A stretch of 64,000 nt of DNA from Phoebastria nigripes (lineage: Eukaryota > Chordata > Aves > Procellariiformes > Diomedeidae): assembly GCA_035582835.1 (NCBI GenBank), contig JAYKAV010003166.1, forward strand, positions 2,830,079 to 2,894,078. Reading direction: 5' to 3'. The notes below the pieces were generated by a model, which was not told the origin of the DNA, searched no databases, and saw only the letters and a program-made list of their open reading frames with translations. Positions 13,739 through 28,000 of the stretch are shown here, one piece after another. Made by a program: the position numbers and the translations under genes. Each line of letters begins with the position of its first letter. Within the stretch, counting starts at the first letter, position 1.

Positions 13739-15192
13739 TCATCTTTCTTTCTTACAAATGACTCAGATACATTCAGTCCTGCCTTGAGACAAGGAATGAG
13801 CTCAATGACCTATTTTCTAGACCTCCATTAATTTGACAGCGCCAGATGGGAGACGATTTTAAAAGGCTTGATGTTCAAAGAGAGAGTTGCTATCATTGTT
13901 TCAAAGTCAGATTCTTCTCCCAAGCCCAGCGTTCAAAACCACACGACTCAAAATCACATTTGAAACATGTGAAACACTTTTACAGTTTTCTAATGAGTTT
14001 AATAAAANTCCTACTGATAGCAACTCTGTAATGCCAACCAATACAGAACTGCAATACTATCAGGAAAAGAGGAAGCTTCTATTTCTGGATCAGGGGATTT
14101 GTAGAGAGAAGTGAAAATAATCAGAGGAATTGTGCCTGGAAAGCCAGCCTGTAATTTTTCAAAAGCAATACAAGTGTTCTCTGGACCTTGTTTTCTAACA
14201 TAGATTGGGATGAGATTCGTTGTGCCCTGGCTAAACCCTGCTCCCACTGAAAGCAAGAACAAACCAATGCTGAGTGCTTTTGGAAAGCGAAGTTATATTT
14301 TTTCTTTCCATTTGGGATGCGTGCAATGGGACTCAGGAGAAGCCAAAGCCAGACTTTCAGGCAATGACTAGGAAGTGAAGCAAACAAACACATAAACAAA
14401 CAAAATATCCTCCTTGTCTAAAACAATTCTAAAAGGGGGTTCATTTTTTTTTCCTGCAAAGCTGGTGCTTGGGCAGAGAAACAGAGAGGATGGGAGAAAT
14501 TGAGGAGGAGAGTGTGTATCCCACTCCAGGAAAATCATGGAAGTCAGAAGTTTTTGTTGTGTAGGGCTCTCGGTGATCACGTAGGCAGAGTAACGGACCA
14601 AGTCTGGCAGAAATATTTTATGTTAGAGCTTTCCTATGAGATAAACAGCAAACTAAGAAGCACGCAGTGATGGCGCTGCCCACCTTCAAAAGAACGGAAA
14701 ACCTAATTAGAGCAAGAAATGTCCTGGGATAAGTCGATTCCCCTGACAAAACGTCCAGCTGCGCATGGAAATGATATGCATGAAGGTTAGCGGGATAATA
14801 TTGTTAACTTAACCTGCTCAAACACATCTTCATAGAACTTTGCTTTTTATTTGTTATTAAGAAAAATTGCAGCTGAGGTTTTTCCTCGTTCCTTGTAGTA
14901 CTTGGATCTGTACAATTGAAGTACTTAAAATGACATTTATATGACTGCCTAGCAATGGTTGATCAGTTAGTGTGACATGGCACAGATAAAAGCTCCAATT
15001 AGGCCTTAACTGTTTACTTAATAGAAAGACCTGTTAGGAACAAGAAGGATTGCCTGTTAGCAGAAGAACAGAACTTTTTCACGTGGCAGATTATCAGTAT
15101 TCTTTAGATTCACACATAAACAAGGCTGAAATGCAATTACATTTTCCACAAGGACCCAAATGCTTTTAACCTTTTCAAGGTAAAAAGAGGAA
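13739..15192. other. Gene desert segment
   Basis: Non-coding. 14690-15180 is more complex and AT-rich, with an ATGATATGCATGAA motif cluster near 14770. Possible conserved element. Confidence 0.6.
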
Positions 15193-15226
15193 NNNNNNNN
15201 NNNNNNNNNNNNNNNNNNNNNNNNNN
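15193..15226. other. Assembly gap (34 Ns) beside a poly(T) run
   Basis: A run of N immediately followed by about 20 Ts (15227-15246). The homopolymer is the likely cause of the gap. Confidence 0.98.
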
Positions 15227-15246
15227 TTTTTTTTTTTTTTTTTTTT

Positions 15247-17468
15247 AAAGTTTTTGTTTCATTTTAATAATGGTTTAGTCTGTTTCACAGCCTGTGGCCT
15301 CTTCAAACCTGTTACTTTTAAAGATATAGCAGATGCTTCCTAAATGGAAAGGAAATTGTAATGATGCAAATCCCTATTCACATGATTTTCCAAATAGGTT
15401 TGAGCACTACAAGCTGTATAGGGCAGGTGGGGTAGTGTTACTGACAACCAAAAAAGGTAAACTTGAATACAAATAGACAAATCGAGCACACATGTTCGTT
15501 TGAAAGTTTGCAGTCAGCTCCCCAATCTGCGTCGAGAAAATAAGCTATTATTGGCACTGAGTGTCCTTCTCAGCATCAGAAAGCTAGAAATTAACTTAAT
15601 TGCTGAACTGCACCTAAAATCGGCTGCTTTAGACATTACAATTTGGCTTTTAGTCTCATCAAAATTCCAAATATGTTAAAATTCTAATTTGCAAATGTGC
15701 TAAATTAACACTTTGAAACCACAATATTTAACCTGTTGGCTAATCTGATGTCAAGTGAAAACAAGTCAAACAACATGGAAATCATATACTGTACAAAAAG
15801 CCATAGCAATTTGCCTAAAAATCTTTAGTATGGGGGTGCTATGAGGAATTCTGAAGTTTGGTTTCATTACAAGCCCTATTATGTCTTTCCTCATCCTAAT
15901 AATTCATATAGATTAGTGTGGATAAAGAGGAAGTTTTTTCTTTTAGGAGTTTGTGGACATTTTCTTTGCTTTAGAAATGTAATTTTGCAAATCCTTGTAG
16001 TTTTACGTGAGCGGCAGATTTGCATCTGAAAGCAAATTGAGTTAACTTGGTAATGCATGCAGACGTTGTGCAGCCCTACCGTGCGACCAAACCGATCTTT
16101 GAGAGGTGCATGCTATTCTGAGTGGTTATTTGTAGGACTGGTCAGAAAACTAGTTAAAATACCCCCCCAATTTCTCCCCTCCCAAGTGTAATCTGACTTC
16201 ATACCAACAGGTAAGATGCTTCTTTTTTTGTGGGGGAGGAGGAGGGGAATGAAAAAACAAAACAAAACAAAGCAAACCCAACCCATGTACTGTATAGCTG
16301 GCTTTCAGCGACAGATCTTTTTCTCACATCGAAAAGAAATTAAAAAAAAATCATGAAGCACTAGCCAAAAATGTTACAGAGGCTGTTTATTATTGTTATT
16401 TCTATGTAATATTAGTAATATCTTGAAGGAAGCAAGCAAGACAGAAACTCAACTTAAGGCTTTTGACAAACTTTTCTCAAAACCGCTCTGAAGAGGCTGT
16501 TGTAAAAGGCAGTGAGAGGTGAGAAGTAAAATATTGCTGTGGATTAGAAAGTAATTTGCACTGATCAAGTTCACAGAAATATCAGAGAAAGCCGGTAAGT
16601 AGATAAATTGACTACGTGGCAGTGGTGACAGCCAATATTGACAAACGCAAGGCATGGGAAGAGCCATTTGAATTCATACACAGAATTGTCTGTAATCACA
16701 CACCTTATACTGAATTACCTGTGGTTAAAAAAGAAAAAAAAAAAAAAAACCAAAAAAAATCTTTGCAATGCGCAACCAACAGTGGTGTTAAAAACCTTTT
16801 GTAGAGAAAAAATCTCTACGCCTTTCCGTGCAATTTCAACTTTGCATTCGCAAATCGCTGGCATGCCAGGTGCCAGTACACTATAGATAGGCTGTAAAGG
16901 AATGGTACAGAAAACACTGAGAATAAAGAGATTATACAAACTGATGCATCATCGACGTTTAAAACTCTGTATAGCTTCCTAATCGTGGGATCTCAATGTA
17001 GATTTAGCAGCTACTCAATACACTGAAATATGCTTAATAATGTACTAACATCAAGCCTGCTGGCTCTGTGTTCATCAAGATCCTCATGTGAGCTGGGGCT
17101 AAGAAATAACCTTTATTTTGTAATTTTCCAAGGGCCACTGCTGGCTGTGCAGCTCTTCTTTGCTGACCCATGTGCCTCTGAAGGAAGAGAAACAGCGAAG
17201 GCTTCATTTGTTTTTAACGTGAACGTGGAATTGAATTATTGGTGTGTGCAAGTGATGACCATTAAAAAATTGTGCAGGCAAATTTGGGGAAGTACAGAAA
17301 CAGCACAACAAATGCCCATCCCAACTGCTCAACATGGAGGGTATATTTCACTCAAAGACCAAGAAAAACTAATTATCACCAAATACTTTAGCAGCAAAAT
17401 CCTTAACAAGAGAGCTTTTGTTAACCAAAACTTGTTTTTAGCATTTTGTAGTTTTTAAGGTGGAGGTG
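15247..17468. other. Gene desert segment
   Basis: Non-coding. 15540-15840 is dense in TTAAT/TAATTT cores and non-repetitive, a possible conserved element. A 142-codon open frame (17030-17458) shows no known domain and no neighbouring exon. Confidence 0.6.
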
Positions 17469-17534
17469 CCAAGGCAGGCAATTCAAATAATCTCAGAAAA
17501 TTGTTTTCCTATTCCATTAGGCTATATAATAATG
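17469..17534. repeat. Dispersed 66-bp repeat, copy 1
   Basis: CCAAGGCAGGCAATTCAAAT...GGCTATATAATAATG recurs at 22027-22092 in the same orientation with three differences over 66 bp. The similarity stops sharply at the right end. The family is not recognised. Confidence 0.9.
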
Positions 17535-19774
17535 GTAATTAAATATCTAAACAAGTGAAAATATAAATATTTACCTTACTGGTTAGAAGCAGGTAGGATC
17601 CCAGTGCTCTGGAAACGTACCAAATAACATCTCTGTATAGCCAACCATATTTTCATAGGAAATCTTATTTGTACTTTGAACATTCTGGAAGCAAAACAGC
17701 AGCAAAAAGAAGGTCTAATGTAAATGTAGATGTCACTGCCATCTAGCCTTATTCAAACAAATAGCTTCTAGCACATGTGGCATCGCTTCGGGCACACACG
17801 TGCACACAACTGTGCGCAGAATCAGGCTCGTAGAAAGAAAATGAGAATTAAAAAAGAAAAATCTCTGTAAACAATTGGGCTGCCACTACAGAAAAGACAA
17901 TATCCACAACTCGTTGCCTTTCTGATCTTGTTCTTTCTTCTAATATCTAATTAAATGTTTTCCAGCTTTTATTTATAGGGTTCTATGAGGCAGAATATTT
18001 CACTATCAAAGTTAGCGATTCCAACAGGAAATTGTTTTCGGGGGAAAATATATTTTTGTTTATTTCAAATTTTAATCATTTTTCATCACGGGGACAATCC
18101 TTAAATAGGAAGCTTACTATACACGGAACTTACACATTTAGAAGGGAATTAACAAAGTTTCCAGTTTCATAACTTATATTGAACTTGTATCAACAGGACA
18201 TATTAATAGAAAATATTTATTCTGCTACAGCTGCTTGGCTTGTTTGGGCTTCTGCTTTTTCAACAAATTTAGGACTATTCCTTATTACGTTATGGCATTT
18301 CAACACTGACAAGAGAAATTGCTTTTTGTGTAAAATTTGACAGAGGCCCTCTAGTTCTAATTAGTTCCTAATGTAATGGTGCCGTTAATGAAAGGATGCT
18401 TCCTTAGCCTAAAAACCTCTTCCCAAAAATGTTCATCAGAAAGGCGGTTGCAAAGCCTGGAGCCCTGGCTGAGCTGGGGACCAGCTCGGGTTCCCCTCCG
18501 GACTGACATGATTCATGACCAGCGGGGCTGGAGAGGCACCGGCCTCGCCTGCCGCAGCCCTCACCCTGCCACCATGGGATGCAAAGGGCGAAAATACCCC
18601 CATCACGAAACATGACACCAAACTAATGGTTACAAATGTGTTTTCAAGAAGGAGGAGGGGGGGAAAGGGCTTTAGAAAAGCTTCCATTCTACTGTACGGG
18701 AGAGCTTTTGTCTTTTTAAAGCAGCTTTTTTTTTTAAGCATCTCTAAAAGCACCCCTGTTCAAGACTACATTTAGAAACGCTGGCTAAAATAGCATAATT
18801 CATTTCTTATGCCAAAATCAACAGCAGCATTTTGCAAGCAGTGGCCAAATAAAACAAGGCAAGGATTAAATCAATTTAACACCTTCTAGGGTTTCTACCA
18901 AGTGCTCCTAGAAAAAAGCGTGGTTTTGTTTTGCTGACTGTCTGCTTCCTTCACTCTCTTTTTAATTTCACCCTGTGTCGTCTTTGCTTGTGAATACTCA
19001 GTGTTGTCAGCACGGCTGGGCAGACACGAGACAACAAAGCACACCCACAGAAACAGGGGGCTGGATCCTCATGGAGAGTAAAATTGTGCCTGGGCTGGTG
19101 CAGAGCCCCAGCCAAGGAGACGGCTGTGCAAGGCTCGAGCAGGATGAGGGTGCCGGGACCGTGCCCCCCAAGCCCCAGCTCGCTCCGTTACACGTCAGAT
19201 GTAGGTGGCCGAGGTTGGCACCAGGGCCAGGCTTCTCCTTCCAACCTCCAGTTACTTCTGCCGCGAGCAGAAATGGAAAGGAAGGGTGCTGCTTTGCAGC
19301 TGCTCCACCAGCTTATAAGAACATACTGACTTTGTCTATCAGCCACAGAGCGTGCCTGTGCTGCGACTGCAGCTATTTTTCTTAGACCCACATTTCGATG
19401 ACCAACATCCACTAATTCAACACCAAAAGGCTTTCACCCTATTGAATAGCCATTTAATTCAAGTAAGACACTTCTTTCACATGCCACAAGCATGGGCACA
19501 GAGACAGGCTGTAATGGCAGAGCACAGTAGTTTACTTCTTTTCACTTGATGCCAAAAGTAAAATTAGCCAGAATTCAGACCCAAAAATATGTGCAGTACC
19601 CATTGTTTTCTTTAAATTCCCGGCTATAATAACGTCATTTTCCTTTTCCAAATGAGGAAATTTCCCAATATTGTCTCAGACTAGATGCCTGGCTCTGTAA
19701 AAGTGGCTTCATGCTGATCCAGTAGCACACAGAGCATTTCACTGAGAGCAGAGCCCACCTGCGGATGTACCTCT
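17535..19774. other. Gene desert segment
   Basis: Non-coding. 18150-18400 contains clustered TAATTAG, GTTAATGAAAG and AATAGAAAATATTTATT, resembling an enhancer block. The rest is unremarkable. Confidence 0.6.
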
Positions 19775-19845
19775 GCTTTCAGCAAGGTCTGGACCACGCA
19801 GTCTCTTGAGGTCTTTTCTAAACTAAATCATTCTGTGATTTGATA
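19775..19845 (+). repeat. Degenerate CR1 LINE 3' end
   Basis: GTCTGGACCACGCAGTCTCT, then TTGAGGTC and ATCATTCTGTGATTTG match the layout of the CR1 3' end with many substitutions, indicating an old copy. Confidence 0.65.
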
Positions 19846-22026
19846 CAAGCCCAACACCAGGAATGGGTGTCAACCTTTCCTTTATGCTTGCTCAATGCAA
19901 AGACCACCGATACACAATGTGTTCCTGGAAATTAGCACCTGCCTGGACACCTGACAACTGAAACTCCTGTTGTTATACACTTCCACCTAGGTCTTGCCTC
20001 ACGTTTACTTCCAGAGTAGGTATTACAAGGTTTCCACTTCTGTTTAAAGCTGTCTTGGTTAAGGTTAAGATATCTTTCTGCACAGGGGAGTAGATAGTGA
20101 AGACCCTTTCTTAATGATGTGTTGTCTTTCCTTTCACAAACCACTAGTTCTCTTTTAAAAAAATATATTGCTTATCTGCATATTTAATAATATATTAATA
20201 ATACATTCTATATATGTTAATTTGCTGTTGAAGAAACAATTACCAGTCTTTCACGTTTGCTTCTTTACTGATAATACCTGTGGTTTATATAAATACAAGA
20301 ATAAATACTAGGTCAAGTATGAAGTTAGCTCCCGACATAGGAATTACGAAATATTCCCTCCCCAGGTACTTATATCGTCCCTGTAAAGTTAGTTGGAAGG
20401 ATTTCACCCGGTAGTTTGTGACTTTCTAAGACATTAAGAAACAAAGCAGCAAGTCTTCAGCAGGAACACATAGAGAGCATCACCCTGTAGTCAGTGGAGA
20501 TGGAGCAATTACAGAAGCTGGTGATCTGAAATAGGAGCCAACACGCAATAATAGCTTACTAAAACTGTTATAGCAGCGGGGAGTCACTCCAGCCTGAAGA
20601 CGCAGCTCATCTGCTTCCCTTGTTTATGTCCTCAGCACAGGGCATGCTAAGGAGCGTTGACTTAGATCCCCTGAACACAAGACGAAGCTCTCGAGGAAGA
20701 GGTTTTGGTGAATCATAGTTGGTTATATATCGAGTGACGAGCAGATTGGGGCACGAGAAAAGGTTTTTCTCCTTTCTTCCTAGCTAGATCAAACCTGCCT
20801 CGAGGCAGAAGTCTCTGCTTGAAAAGGAATGCTACATGCAAACCCGTGCTCCAGGTACTGCATTCACAATGAGATGTAAAGTGACATCCATCTTGATTTA
20901 ATGCCGCTCAAGAGCCATCGGGATTCTGAGCAGCACTTGGACACAATCCAAAGGCGATGATTGTGCATTGCAGGCCTTAGAAACATGTCCCAAGACCATA
21001 GCTCTCTCCTTTCCGCCAGTAAGTAAAATATATCCCAGAGGCTTCTTTTGTTATAGAGCAATCAGGTTCTCCAAATCCATTTGCTGGCTGCAGCGCATCT
21101 CATCTCCCAGTTTCCTTCTCTTCCACCGTGCTCACTGTTTCTATTCAGTTCTAACAGCTGCATCTCAGTCAAAAATCAAACTTTCTGCAGACAGGCTAGG
21201 CTTCAGAGATGAGAAGGCAGCATAAGAAATACCAAAGGCAAAAGACAACCAAGCCTTTTGCTCCTGTCTTATTGTGAACACGACAAATCAGATCCGAGTG
21301 CTGCCTGTCACGCTTCCTTACGCTTCTTTCCACAAGTAATACTTGGATTAAACTAACCCATATACATCTTCTCATTATTTTCTTTCTTTCAGGCTCTTAG
21401 CCTGGCTTTGGAAAGACACTTCCAACCAGACGGAGCTGGCCATGGGGTAGAAGAACTGGACTTGGAATTTCTTACACTGTAAATGTATCTCATAATTGAG
21501 TAAGTGTAAGGGAAGGGAGGCACAGGTTTGTGTGCATCTGTGTGCGTGGATACACATGAANTTTCCTCTCATCTGAGTTTTAAACTGCCAGAGAAAATCT
21601 TCAAAATGGGCAACAGTCACAATGCAATCAGACAGACAGACTGTCTGCAGCAAAACGATTTAATTTGGTCCTGTTGCCCCTTCTGAAAAATGATGTCGAC
21701 AGAAGATAAGGAGACAGAGAGTTTAAAATTGTTCTATCAGAACCAGTTGCTTGTTAGGAAGCTTATTCGAGGCAATTCAAAATTGTTCAGTTTTTTTACA
21801 AGGCGATTGCCCATCAGGAAGATTGTTTGTAACTGAAGTAAAGGCTAAAATGGTATACGTAGCAGGAAGAGGTACCGTGGATTTGTACATATTCTGTACG
21901 ACAGACCCTCGTGTGCACATTTCCCTTCTCTTGTTTTGCTGTTTCTTCTGTTTGCTGCTGAACCTTTTTCCTCCTGAGAGTCTGTTTATTAGTTGAAAAT
22001 AACAAGAGCTCTTTCATTTTTATTTT
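19846..22026. other. Gene desert segment
   Basis: Non-coding. AT-rich TATTAATAATA stretch at 20155-20225. No gene recognised. Confidence 0.7.
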
Positions 22027-22092
22027 CCAAGGCAGGCAATTCAAATAATCTCAGAAAATTGTTTCCCTATTCAGTTAGGCTATATAATAATG
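22027..22092. repeat. Dispersed 66-bp repeat, copy 2
   Basis: Near-identical to 17469-17534, about 4.5 kb away and directly oriented. Flanks diverge apart from a short TAACAAGAG shared farther upstream of both copies. Confidence 0.9.
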
Positions 22093-25000
22093 CAAGACCA
22101 AATCTTGTCATTTACTAATGAGCTGAGATGGATTTACTAAGGGAAGACTAAGAGATTGATATGGCTCTAGCTCATCCTCTTCAACACCACACAGTGGCAT
22201 GCGTTTGGCATAGGGACTGCCATCAGCCAAGGACAGGGGCACCCCAGTAGGGACCACTGGGTTAAGAACTCCTTCCTCATTACTAAATGCAATCATTCCT
22301 TTCTAACCCCTACCTTATGGTGGTCATTTTATTGTTTTGATATTATTTATACATTCATGCTTGTTCATGTTAAAGAAAGTAGACTTGAGATAATCAGTGT
22401 ATTATTCTGTATATACTGGTATATTAGCATACAAAGCAATGGCATTTGGAAGTGCCTGAGCCTGGCCAGTCCAGGTCTCTCACTCTCTGGGGTACGTCTC
22501 AGCAGCTGAAGGAAAGCTGCGAATAACGCCAGCCAGCAGAGCCCCGGGGAGCTTTCTCCCCATCAGGAACTGGCCAAACAAAAGGGGTGAAGCCAAAAGC
22601 TGGGAATGGCCTTGCACTCTCCATCCTTTCTTGCCTGTTTATTTTCTGTTACTCTTTTCTCTCTCCACTTCTCTGTCCAGTATCCTTTCAGAGGATCATC
22701 ACCTCAAAGCTTTGGGGGGCTCACAAAAAAAAAAAAATTCATTATTTTGTTTAAAGTAGAGTTGGAAAGAGCAAAGCCAAAGTAATTAATTCCTGATATT
22801 AGCACATGTCATTTCCATCTGCAGGTCCTTCATCTGAGCTCCTCCATCAAGTTCTTAGTAGACAGTAACATCCAGACTGTTACTGTTCTGTTCAGCAAGG
22901 ACTGGATGGAGACTTCTTTCTTTCAAGACCCATTTTGCACCTGTGCATTAAAGAGAACATGAACTGACAGGGTAGCAAGGTAACACAGACAGCAGGTGTT
23001 TGGCCTGGGTCTGTTTGCTGGTGACTGAATAGTGAAGGATAAAACAGAAGGCTGCACTACGGGACCCCCCGCGAGCACCACTGCGGCTCCCTCACCCGTG
23101 TCCCTGGCAGGGCGCCGGACGGGGCTGGATCCTGTCAGCACGCTCCTGCACCGCTGCGATGGCGGGTGTTTCCACACTGACTCACAGAAAGATACAAAAC
23201 TGCTCTTGTGTACCAGCTCTTCCTCCAGAAAATTTACTTCTCAAAGTTAACCAATTCAAGGAAAACCCTTGCAAGCCAATGTCATCCACATAAACACAGA
23301 CCACCAGGCACGATACCATCTCTGCTGCCTCATGAAGAATGGCATAGAAATGTATTTGCACAGAAATGAATGACTTCTGCAGAACACATTATGTTAAAGA
23401 CTAGCTAACCCCACTGGCAGAAAATGCAAAGATCTGTGCTGTCCTGTTGAGCTAAGGCTGAGCATCTTCAATTTTAATGGCGCACGATTTGTGCTTAAAA
23501 AGGATAACAGCTATTAAGTAAAAGACAAATGTTTATCAGCCAGAGTAATTTCTATTGATGCTCATTAGCCATTCAAGACTATATGGCCTACCCAGATATA
23601 TTTTATTGTCTAACGTAATAAAATTTTCTCTATCAGATCTTACCATAAAATTGTTCTTTAAAGAAGATTTATTTTATAAAGTTAGTCCACAAAAACTGAA
23701 TAAGGCATGAGACACTGGTGAGGCCATTCAGATTCAGACCAGTTACAGACCTATAACTCAGTTTATGCATATAACATAGACATCAGTTATGAGCTTGATC
23801 TATGTATGTTTGGAATATCAGTGGGTAGACAACCATGAAAGACACTATCATACACACTGTCCCACGTGGACAGGTTCTTAATAAAGGGGGGATCCTAGGC
23901 ATATTTTGTTACTGTGGATGACACACGTGAGAAACATAAGCCCTCAGTACTGAAGACCAAGGTCTCCTCATCGGTCGGTAGTCTCCTATTCACGAAACAA
24001 GAGGAATTGTGGTTCCACACACAGGTTTGCTTTTAAGGACCTCATGGCGACGGTTGTCTAAGTGCAATCTGTTTCTGGTCAGTACAGGAACACCAAGCCA
24101 GAGAACAACTATTCAAGAAAGCTTACGAATACGGGCCAGTCCCTCCCTGATTTAGGGCAGCCCTGTGTCCGTCTCCCTGCTCGGAGCTGCACCAGAGCCA
24201 CTTTACCCACCCACAGAGCAGCATGCAGAAGTGACATCAGCCCTTGGTCACCACTCCTCACGCCTGGATTTAAGGCGGTGAGCACGACGCTCTCTTCGCC
24301 TCCTCATCCCTGAAGTCCTTAAGCAATTTGCTTCTCTGCCAAAAGGCTGAGTGCTGAAGGTTCTTTTATGACTGAGCATAAAGCAGATGCCAGAATGAGG
24401 GAAGTGCAAAGGTGGCTCTCATACACTCATGGAAACAAACATTATTAGATCACCAAGTCTGCCCTTCTTCAGAAGACAACATGGGATTTTATACGGCAAA
24501 CCCTTCATCGAGCCTAATAATTTGTGTTTGACTTGCAGCAAGAAACTGAAGCCAGATCCATCCACGTTTGAAGGGTGAGCCTGGTTGACCATTGGAGCAT
24601 ATGACAAAAAGATGNGGTGGATTCCCTGGCTCTCAGTGTTTCAAATCATGTCTGAACATCTCTGAAAGACTGGNGTTAACCAAACACAAGTCATTTGGCT
24701 TAATTCAAAACAGGGTGAAGTTCTCCATAACCTATATTACACAGGATGACCTAATCGACAAGATAACCTCATTCTGCACCTTACTCTACAAATATCACCA
24801 GCTTATCCTATGACAAAGGCTGCCACAAACTAGTGCAATATTACTGTTCAAGGCATGAACGTGGAACAGCCCAGGGTCTGATCCTGCATCTCACAAGGTC
24901 AATAGGCGCTTTTGTCATTGAATTCAATGCAAGCAGAAATGACGCTGAGATTTTTCCAGTTCAGATGTCAGCTATTAATTTGGATGATGGTTATTTGATT

Positions 25001-28000
25001 CCAAGGAAAGTCAGTGGAATCAAGTTAAAAAGACAGAGATATATTCATATATCCTTAAACTGGGAGACACCGCAACTCACTGATAACCTAAATTAGATTG
25101 AGCTAGTGCTATCTCTAATTAGGATCTTTCACTATGAACAAGGAAAGAGGACAAAGTGAATTAGCAAAGGAAACAGTACATACATTGGCTCAAAACAAGA
25201 ACCAGAAATGTTAGCTTCCATGTCAAGATGCCATGTAGGAAGAAAAAAATGTTTCAAAAATTATTTTACTAAGGAAAATCTGAAACTATTCAGAATTAGA
25301 GAGACTCACTAGAAATGTTGGTGATATTTATTAACTAATTAGCTAAATGACCTTTGCATCGTTTTTATACACAGTTTTCTTTCATAAATATTTCATGAAT
25401 TACATGTAATTATTAGTAACATCAACTTTACTGAATTCATTACTGCCAATTCCTATTAATAAAATGCATCTTGTAATAAATAATGTTAGTTTATTACAGA
25501 GTATTGGTCTCGGAGGTATTCACATCTGTCAGTTGCCTTCTACTTCAGGCTAAAAGAAAGGTAATCAAATAACTGTAATTATTGTACTAAATATATCACC
25601 GTTTGTTTAAAATGTCAATGGGAATGGATAAAGGCATTTGTAACAATCTGAACTGAGCATCCGAATCTGCAGTGGTGTAAGTGCCTATGACAAAAAGCCA
25701 CGTTACCATCAGGAACCAGCTGATGTCTGGGGCTAACAGACAGAAATGTCAACAAATGGTTACTTCTCTGATTTACTAACAGGTTTTTTGCCTATAGGCC
25801 ATTGGCTTAGAGCTACTCTAATAAAGTAACAGCAAATTTAATCTGATGGCTCCTAATTAGCCCTTGTGAAGGGGGCGTTGGAGTTAGTCCAGTCCTGGTA
25901 GACAGGTTTCCATATACCGACTGATGCTACCATGACTGAGGCTGTTGGACCACATACTACAGGAGATCAAAAACCCACAAAGTCCACCTTCCTCCTGCCT
26001 TACAGACAACTACCAGGCTTTTGCCAAGCCCGCGTGCAACCTGCGACTTTCCAGGCTAAGGCCAGGCTGAAAGGCTCACCCTCGAGCCGTGCTGCTGCTT
26101 CTTTACGCTGCCCTGGAGGCTGGACCCTTCTCCAAACAGCTGCTCCGAATCTCACATCTGGCAGGCATGAAGAGCAACCATCCTGGCAGTCTGCTCAGCT
26201 GCAGCATGGAGCCAAAAAGCAAAACCAGGGAGTTTTAGTCTATTTATCACCATTTCCACACAAGAACAGTAAATAATTCTCCAGCAGTATACTGTTCAAA
26301 ACTGCTTGTCTTACATATCTGAATGCCTAAATACCGGCAAGCAAGACAAGCTTAACTTGGTGACCTCTGTCAACATTTAAGCCCTGGAATAAACCACGAA
26401 TTACCATGATTTTTCAGGGTTTTATACTGAAGCCTCCCAAAATGACATTATCTAAAAAGGACAATATGAGCAATTGGTATAGACTGGGTTTCCTATTCTC
26501 CGCTCTCATCCTCTTTTACTTTTTTCCTTCATCAGATACAGAAATTCCTAGAGCAAAATAAAAAGGAAGACTAAGATGGAGATGAAAATGGAAAATCCAA
26601 ACATTGTACCTCAGGAAAAATAGTATTTGAAAAATAGCAAATCAGGTACTGATAAGCCCAGCCTCCTGTATCAGCCTAACTTACCTTTATTCCTTTTCTG
26701 CTCCCCAGCTGCATTACAGTGGTTGCACACACACACACTACACCCTGCTGCCATGTGGTTGCTGTGATTTATGCTTTCATCCGCAGCCAGCTACACGGTG
26801 AAGCTATTGTAATCCCTACGCTATAATCCTTCAGACTTCTACTGGTAGGAAATACTGAACAGAGAAAACTGCAAAGGCAACGGCAGAACTTCCAAATTCT
26901 CTGGGTTTGGCTTCTGGTGCAGGGCTATCTGCAATGCCAGCGCTTCCGTGGCAAACCTGGCCATGTCCCCGGAGTCTAGAGCTTTGCAGGAGTCTCTGCC
27001 AAAACCGTATCCTTTGGTTTTGCTCTCCCCTTGGGCTGCTCATCATTTATTCTGGCCAAATCCTGTAATATTTCAGAAGAGGAAGGGATAGTTACCGCTT
27101 GGACAGGAAAGCCTGCTGTCTTGGGATCTTCTTTCCTCCCTTTTGCTTAAAGAGGCTGTGCTCAGGCTGTGGCACTCTGCTCCCCACCGGCACCATGCAC
27201 ACAGCCTGCCCCATCTCCAGCCCTCCTGCAGCTGGGATGCAGGCAGGCATCAGCCAACCTGCCCACAGCTGGGCTTGCAGGCAGCAACTGCAGGCAGCAC
27301 AGCTGATGGCTGCTTTGCCATGGGGGCATCCTGGTCTTTGCTCTCAGGCCACTGTCAGCTGCCTGCAGCTGGGCATTGAAATCATGTGCTCGGGAGTCCT
27401 CTGTTCCCAGAAAATGATTGATGTACCCAAATGCCTGGGACTCCATACCCATCTCTCATGGCATAGGGATGTGCCTGGCTTAGCTCTGTTTGGGTACCAG
27501 CTCCTTCGTCAGTGACAGTCCAAGTGGACTATGGCCACCTAAGAAAGCTTTTAATGGGAATGACCTGGTGACATGCTCGGGAGATCTTCTGGAGCCTGGG
27601 AAAAACTGCCAGACTCTTGCTCCCGGGTCAACAGCTCAAAAGACATCAAGCAACACAGGGAGTGCCTGCAGATTTGCAGCAATGCAAAATGGTAGCAAAA
27701 TAAGCCTAATTTATTTTTACTTATTTAAATATGAAAGCGAATCAGTTGTGGTGCTGATCATTATCTCCTGCATCATACCTCCCATCTCAAAACAGCTCTG
27801 CACCCCAACAGTTGTGGCAGCATCCTAGAAGGAAGCTGGAATTCCTTCTGGCAGAGCTCACGGCTGAATGTGGGTCACCACAGCTGAGATGGGCACTCTN
27901 TCCACTAGAAGCTTTTTGTTGTTGTTGTTTTAAGAGAAAATTGCATATATTAGGCAGGCTTTGAAGTTACTGCCAGACTGTGACAACGGGAAGACATGAG

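Noticed and set aside
17030..17458. 142-codon open frame in the desert
   Set aside because: No family motif, no neighbouring exon and no promoter-like sequence; ordinary for its length.
24870..24960. Sequence resembling an old amniote repeat around GGTCTGATCCTGCATC
   Set aside because: The similarity is to a phrase I remember from reptile repeats but is too short and imprecise to name a family.
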